Assembly: GCF_012985465.1 (NCBI RefSeq)
Contig: NZ_JAAQWN010000017.1
Location: 1-42,699, forward strand
Origin: Pseudomonas sp. WS 5079
GTDB taxonomy: Bacteria; Pseudomonadota; Gammaproteobacteria; Pseudomonadales; Pseudomonadaceae
Reading direction: 5' to 3'
Length of the DNA stretch: 42,699 nucleotides
Shown: positions 40,059-42,699 of the stretch, one piece after another
How positions within the stretch are numbered: position 1 is the stretch's first letter
Layout: every line of letters starts with the position of its first letter
Made by a program: the position numbers and the translations under genes
Notes under the pieces: generated by a model
What the model was told of the DNA's origin: nothing
What the model saw: only the letters and a program-made list of their open reading frames with translations
Database searches by the model: none

Positions 40059-40726
40059 TCTATCGAGACGTTATTTCCGCAGTGATCCGTGCGTTGGCGT
40101 CCGAGACGATCAACAGCGCCGGCGGTTGCGACTACACGCCAAAGGTCCAGGCCAACAAGCTGAAGGGCGAGATCGTGGGTAAGGAGGCGGCCTTCCTCAC
40201 TGATTGCTGGGTGTTTGGTCGGCTTCACTCTTGCCTCGCGCCGAAACACTGGATGGCCCTGAATGCCTGCTACTCGACGCACATGGCCTCGAAGGTGGAT
40301 GCCATTGGCCGGATCGTTTCGCACGTCTCGTCGCCAGCGCCGCGCCTGTTCCTGACCAAGGCAGTCACGGCTTGGGCCTATCCGCAGTTGGGCGGAGCCG
40401 AGCGTGCGCCCGCCGGGAAGGTGTTGCTAGAGATTGATGATGATGCTCCCGCCTGGAGGAAGGCAGCGGTAGCCAAGGCGCAGAAGGCGATCAACACCAA
40501 GCTGAAGCAGCGCCAGGAGGCTCCGTGCGAAGGGGTGATCATCTTGCCGGCCCATAACTACGACATGAACACCTGGGATCTGGACGGCACACCGGAGCGC
40601 ACCCGGCGAGACTGGCGCCGGAAGATCTTCAAGGGCCTGGATAAGCTGGTCAATGAGGCGCTTCTCGAAGCTGGCGAGATCCTGACCAAGGAGGGCGTCT
40701 TCTTCGATGACCAGGATGCAGCTTAG
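40055..40726 (+). CDS. gene in the Q position, putative late antiterminator
   Basis: 223 aa. No Q motif that I can name, but position is exact: after NinG and just before a TTGACA promoter followed ~50 bp later by a terminator. N-terminal GGCDYTPKVQANKLKGEIVG, central FLTKAVTAWAYPQLGGAERA, C-terminal GTPERTRRDWRRKIFKGLDK with a basic helix. I infer a late-gene regulator; direct evidence is lacking. Confidence 0.5.
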   Translation: MIYRDVISAVIRALASETINSAGGCDYTPKVQANKLKGEIVGKEAAFLTDCWVFGRLHSCLAPKHWMALNACYSTHMASKVDAIGRIVSHVSSPAPRLFLTKAVTAWAYPQLGGAERAPAGKVLLEIDDDAPAWRKAAVAKAQKAINTKLKQRQEAPCEGVIILPAHNYDMNTWDLDGTPERTRRDWRRKIFKGLDKLVNEALLEAGEILTKEGVFFDDQDAA

Positions 40727-40732
40727 AGGGCC

Positions 40733-40761
40733 TTGACAGGGCCTGCCGGTTCGCCGATTAT
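40733..40761 (+). promoter_or_regulatory. late promoter pR'-like
   Basis: TTGACA (perfect -35), 17-bp spacer, GATTAT (-10, four of six). Starts 7 bp after the Q-position gene and precedes the late genes. Confidence 0.65.
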
Positions 40762-40810
40762 ATGCCCATCCTGTCGTACTTGCGCATGTAGGTGATGCAA
40801 GCGACAAACA

Positions 40811-40836
40811 AACCCGGCCACTGCGCCGGGTTTTTT
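40811..40836 (+). terminator. tR'-like terminator just after the late promoter
   Basis: CCCGGC-loop-GCCGGG stem followed by TTTTTT. With the promoter ~50 bp earlier it forms the short leader unit typical of Q-controlled late transcription. Confidence 0.85.
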
Positions 40837-40867
40837 ATTGCCTGAATTCTACTGCCGGTAGGTGCGC

Positions 40868-41032
40868 ATGAAGCTGAAGACCAGAATCAACACGCTGGAG
40901 CGCGCCCGTACGGCCTGGGAAGCAGTTGCGCGACAGGTTGGCGAGACAAACTTTTCGCGCCATCCGCAGACCGGCGAATACCTGCATCCTGGTGTCGCCA
41001 TGGGCTGGCGCATCCACAAAAAGAACCTGTAG
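40868..41032 (+). CDS. very small late-region protein
   Basis: 54 aa: MKLKTRINTLERARTAWEAV, RQVGETNFSRHPQTGEYLHP, GVAMGWRIHKKNL. Basic and helical at the start. A GGTAGGTGCGC leader and the coherent composition support it, although it is short. Lies between terminator and tRNA. Confidence 0.55.
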   Translation: MKLKTRINTLERARTAWEAVARQVGETNFSRHPQTGEYLHPGVAMGWRIHKKNL

Positions 41033-41048
41033 TCGTCCCCCTGATTTT

Positions 41049-41124
41049 TGCGTGGTAGAGCAGCGGTCAGCTCGTCGGGCTCATATCCCGAAGGTCGATG
41101 GTTCGAATCCATCCCTCGCAACCA
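41049..41124 (+). tRNA. phage tRNA-Met(CAT), initiator-like
   Basis: 76 nt with encoded CCA. Arms: TGCGTGG/CCTCGCA (one T-T mismatch), D stem GAGC/GCTC, anticodon stem TCGGG-CTCATAT-CCCGA, T stem GATGG-TTCGAAT-CCATC. The three consecutive G-C pairs under the anticodon loop and the stretch AGCTCGTCGGGCTCATA are those of initiator tRNA. The first pair is T-A and not the unpaired C-A of bacterial tRNA-fMet, so formylation may be poor. Confidence 0.93.
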
Positions 41125-41294
41125 ATTCAAAGGTTCTCATTGAGGGCCTATTGAGGCCTCGGCATTGATCGGGGCCTTCTCGTTTTCGGCTCCACCACAC
41201 CCATTGCTCCGAGCTGGGAGTGCCGTGTGAGCCGATTCAATTCCGCAGGTCATGGCCTGTCGTATCCCTAACTCCCTGACGGGGAGGAACCGAG

Positions 41295-41627
41295 ATGTCC
41301 AACATGCCAGACAAACCAGACACCTGGGCGATAGCGCTTGCGTGGTTGAGCCAGCATTCGCCAATCCTCTATGCGGCTGCGTTGTCCTGTGCGATGGCTG
41401 TTCTGCGAATCACCTACGGTGGGGGTACCCGGCGTCAGATGATCGTGGAGGGCGCTATCTGTGGTGGATTGGCCCTTACCATCATTAGCGGGCTTGAGTT
41501 CTTCCAGCTTCCCCAGAGCATGGCAACCTTCGTCGGTGGATGGGTTGGCTTCTTAGGTGTGGAGAAGATCAGGTCCATTGCTGACCGAGTTACCGACTTC
41601 AAGCTGCCAGGCCGTAAGGCTGAGTAA
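41295..41627 (+). CDS. phage holin, lambda-type family
   Basis: 110 aa, ATG after GGGGAGGAACCGAG. Three membrane segments (SPILYAAALSCAMAVLRITY; IVEGAICGGLALTIISGLEF; MATFVGGWVGFLGVEKI) and a charged end, the layout of the lambda/P21-related holin family in Pseudomonas phages. Forms the membrane lesion in lysis. No endolysin gene follows before the terminase; it may be beyond the window. Confidence 0.82.
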   Translation: MSNMPDKPDTWAIALAWLSQHSPILYAAALSCAMAVLRITYGGGTRRQMIVEGAICGGLALTIISGLEFFQLPQSMATFVGGWVGFLGVEKIRSIADRVTDFKLPGRKAE

Positions 41628-41676
41628 TCCGCGCCACGTTTTCGAATGCGCCAAATCGTGGCGCGAGACAGGTCAC

Positions 41677-41886
41677 ATGAAAGTAATCGTAACCAAGCTC
41701 TTGGGATCGGCTGAGGTCGAGTTCCTGCGTAAGGGAGTGGTCGTTCATCGTGAGCGGTTTACCGGCAAGACCAACTCCCGGTATGAGCGCACCATTGCGA
41801 CGCGGGAAGAGTTCGACGCTCACCGGTGCCGGTTTGTGACGGCCATGCCTGCTGATCGGGCATTCCAGTATGAGGTTGCGCCATGA
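41677..41886 (+). CDS. small late-region protein
   Basis: 69 aa from ATG 41677 (ACAGGTCAC). KVIVTKLLGSAEVEFLRKGV, HRERFTGKTNSRYERTIATR: beta-rich, basic. ATGA overlap with the next gene. Unrecognised. Confidence 0.6.
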   Translation: MKVIVTKLLGSAEVEFLRKGVVVHRERFTGKTNSRYERTIATREEFDAHRCRFVTAMPADRAFQYEVAP

Positions 41887-42104
41887 CTCCCATCAGGTGC
41901 GCCGCGTGCACTGGGTGCGGAGTGTCGTTGATCACGGACCAGCGCATTCCAGTGTGTGGTGGATGCCAGTCGGTCAGGCCTCCAGAGCCGCCACCCATGC
42001 GCCAACCAGTGGCATCGATGGCACCGAGCCGTGGTTCGCTGATGGTCGTACTGGTGTTCATCGCCGGTATGGCGGTAGGGGCCAAGATGGTCGGCGGCTG
42101 GTGA
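41883..42104 (+). CDS. small zinc-ribbon membrane protein
   Basis: 73 aa. CAACTGCG and CGGC give a double-CxxC zinc knuckle, followed by a Pro-rich linker and a C-terminal span (SLMVVLVFIAGMAVGAKMVG). The pattern suggests a zinc-binding head on a membrane anchor; possible late lysis accessory by position. Confidence 0.6.
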   Translation: MTPIRCAACTGCGVSLITDQRIPVCGGCQSVRPPEPPPMRQPVASMAPSRGSLMVVLVFIAGMAVGAKMVGGW

Positions 42105-42116
42105 GGTAAAACAGAA

Positions 42117-42155
42117 TCGAATGATCATTGAATGACGTTCGAATGCATTGAATGA
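42117..42155 (+). repeat. short direct repeats before the terminase gene, possible packaging site
   Basis: TCGAATG occurs twice (42117-42123 and at ~42139) and CATTGAATGA twice (42126-42135, 42146-42155), in alternating order at ~20-bp spacing. Terminase small subunits bind iterated sites at cos or pac near their own gene, so this could be one. Confidence 0.4.
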
Positions 42156-42194
42156 ATCGTTCTGCGAAAACCAACCCCATGAATGAGGCTGACT

Positions 42195-42662
42195 ATGGCC
42201 CTATGCGGCGCATCCAAGCGCGGCAACGGGGAACCATGCAAGCGTCACGCGATACCGGGTTCCTCTCGCTGCAAGCTACATGGCGGCAAGAGTACCGGGC
42301 CAAAGGATCAGCGAGGTAACAAGAACGCTGCTAGGCCTGGATCGATTTATAGCCAATTCCTGACAGAGGAAGAGCAGGCTGACTTCAATGGCGCACAACT
42401 CGATCAGATCGACGACGAACTCAGGCTGACAAAGGTCCTGCTGGGGCGCGTGTTACTCGCCTCTGGTGAGGGTCATGACCTGTTGGCCGATAGATACCTT
42501 GGTCGCATCGAGTCACTGACCAAGACCAAGGAGGAATTGATCAGCAAGCGCCTCACCAACGAGAAGCTGCGCCGCGAACTGGAAGACCCGAACAAGGGCC
42601 TGCCCGAGCCCAAGCAAGTAATCATCGGGGTAGAAGATGCAAGCGACCCTGAAGCTGAATAG
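42195..42662 (+). CDS. terminase small subunit-like protein
   Basis: 155 aa from ATG 42195 (GAGGCTGACT). N-terminal zinc-like CGASKRGNGEPCKRHAIPG, CKLHGGKSTGPKDQRGN is the common start of phage small terminase-related proteins (HGGxS/T, GNKNA); then helical DNA-recognition/oligomer region to residue ~140. Overlaps the large-subunit start. Confidence 0.75.
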   Translation: MALCGASKRGNGEPCKRHAIPGSSRCKLHGGKSTGPKDQRGNKNAARPGSIYSQFLTEEEQADFNGAQLDQIDDELRLTKVLLGRVLLASGEGHDLLADRYLGRIESLTKTKEELISKRLTNEKLRRELEDPNKGLPEPKQVIIGVEDASDPEAE

Positions 42663-42699
42663 GCCCCAGTTCGAGTTCATCAGCCACCCCAAGAAGTTT
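42637..42699 (+). CDS. terminase large subunit, N-terminus (cut by window end)
   Basis: First 21 codons: MQATLKLNRPQFEFISHPKK. This opening is typical of large terminases (LTRPQxEFxxHPAKY, then Walker A), and it overlaps the small-subunit gene by 26 bp as in many phages. The ATPase and nuclease domains lie outside the window. Confidence 0.7.
   Translation, partial: MQATLKLNRPQFEFISHPKKF

Noticed and set aside
19340..42699. CRISPR array, insertion sequence or transposase in the prophage
   Set aside because: No regularly spaced identical repeats and no transposase motif were seen; the only near-identical repeats are TR/VR and the operators.

Overview
The window is about 42.7 kb of a high-GC gammaproteobacterial chromosome, most probably Pseudomonas of the fluorescens type. 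The evidence is the fused EIIA-HPr-EI/NagE pair, the codon use, the host tRNA-Leu(TAA), and the phage gene families. It splits into a host part (1 to about 19.16 kb) and the left half of a lambda-like prophage (about 19.16 kb to the end, continuing past the window).

Host part. (1) 1-3.6 kb: 3' end of nagF (HPr-EI) and nagE (EIICB), the GlcNAc phosphotransferase system. (2) 3.9-6.5 kb: an AT-richer two-gene island with a ChbG/YdjC deacetylase and a MOSC/ferredoxin-reductase/2Fe-2S fusion, probably acquired. (3) 6.8-8.0 kb: a small lipoprotein, an isochorismatase-fold protein and a small orphan. (4) 8.45-17.0 kb: the most interesting host unit. It has an XRE regulator, a Tsx-like outer-membrane channel, an MFS transporter, PyrK-like and class 1B PyrD-like subunits, an M20 carbamoyl-amino-acid hydrolase and a dihydroorotase, with a 15-bp motif (TATCAAAAATTAGAC) repeated in the control regions. 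The enzymes fit exactly the reductive route orotate -> dihydroorotate -> N-carbamoylaspartate -> aspartate + NH3 + CO2, so I read it as an orotate-utilisation locus. (5) 17.0-19.1 kb: a malic-enzyme remnant, an orphan protein with a possible HEPN/Abi-like C-terminus, and non-coding DNA.

Prophage. The left attachment site is the 3' half of tRNA-Leu(TAA). Leftward genes, in transcription order from a promoter (pL) near 32.28 kb with operators and a boxA/hairpin nut-like leader: small orphans, a tRNA-like RNA on a 22-bp stem, a translationally coupled run of small genes, RecT/Bet, a YqaJ exonuclease, more small genes, and then a complete diversity-generating retroelement (DGR). The DGR has two variable target genes with VRs, avd, the template repeat TR and a reverse transcriptase. 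Beyond it come DUF4406, orphan genes, DUF4224 and integrase. The immunity region has cI, a secreted protein in the lambda rex position, cro, and five AAAGGN4CCTTT-type operators. Rightward genes: KilA-N antirepressor-like, O-like and P-like replication proteins, NinB, NinG, a Q-position gene, a pR'-like promoter with immediate terminator, an initiator-type tRNA-Met, holin, and the small and large terminase (the last cut by the window end).

The DGR is directly demonstrable: TR and each VR align without gaps over 101 bp, and every one of the 15 differences in each VR falls at a template adenine (coding strand). The DGR sits in the integrase-proximal early region and not beside tail genes.
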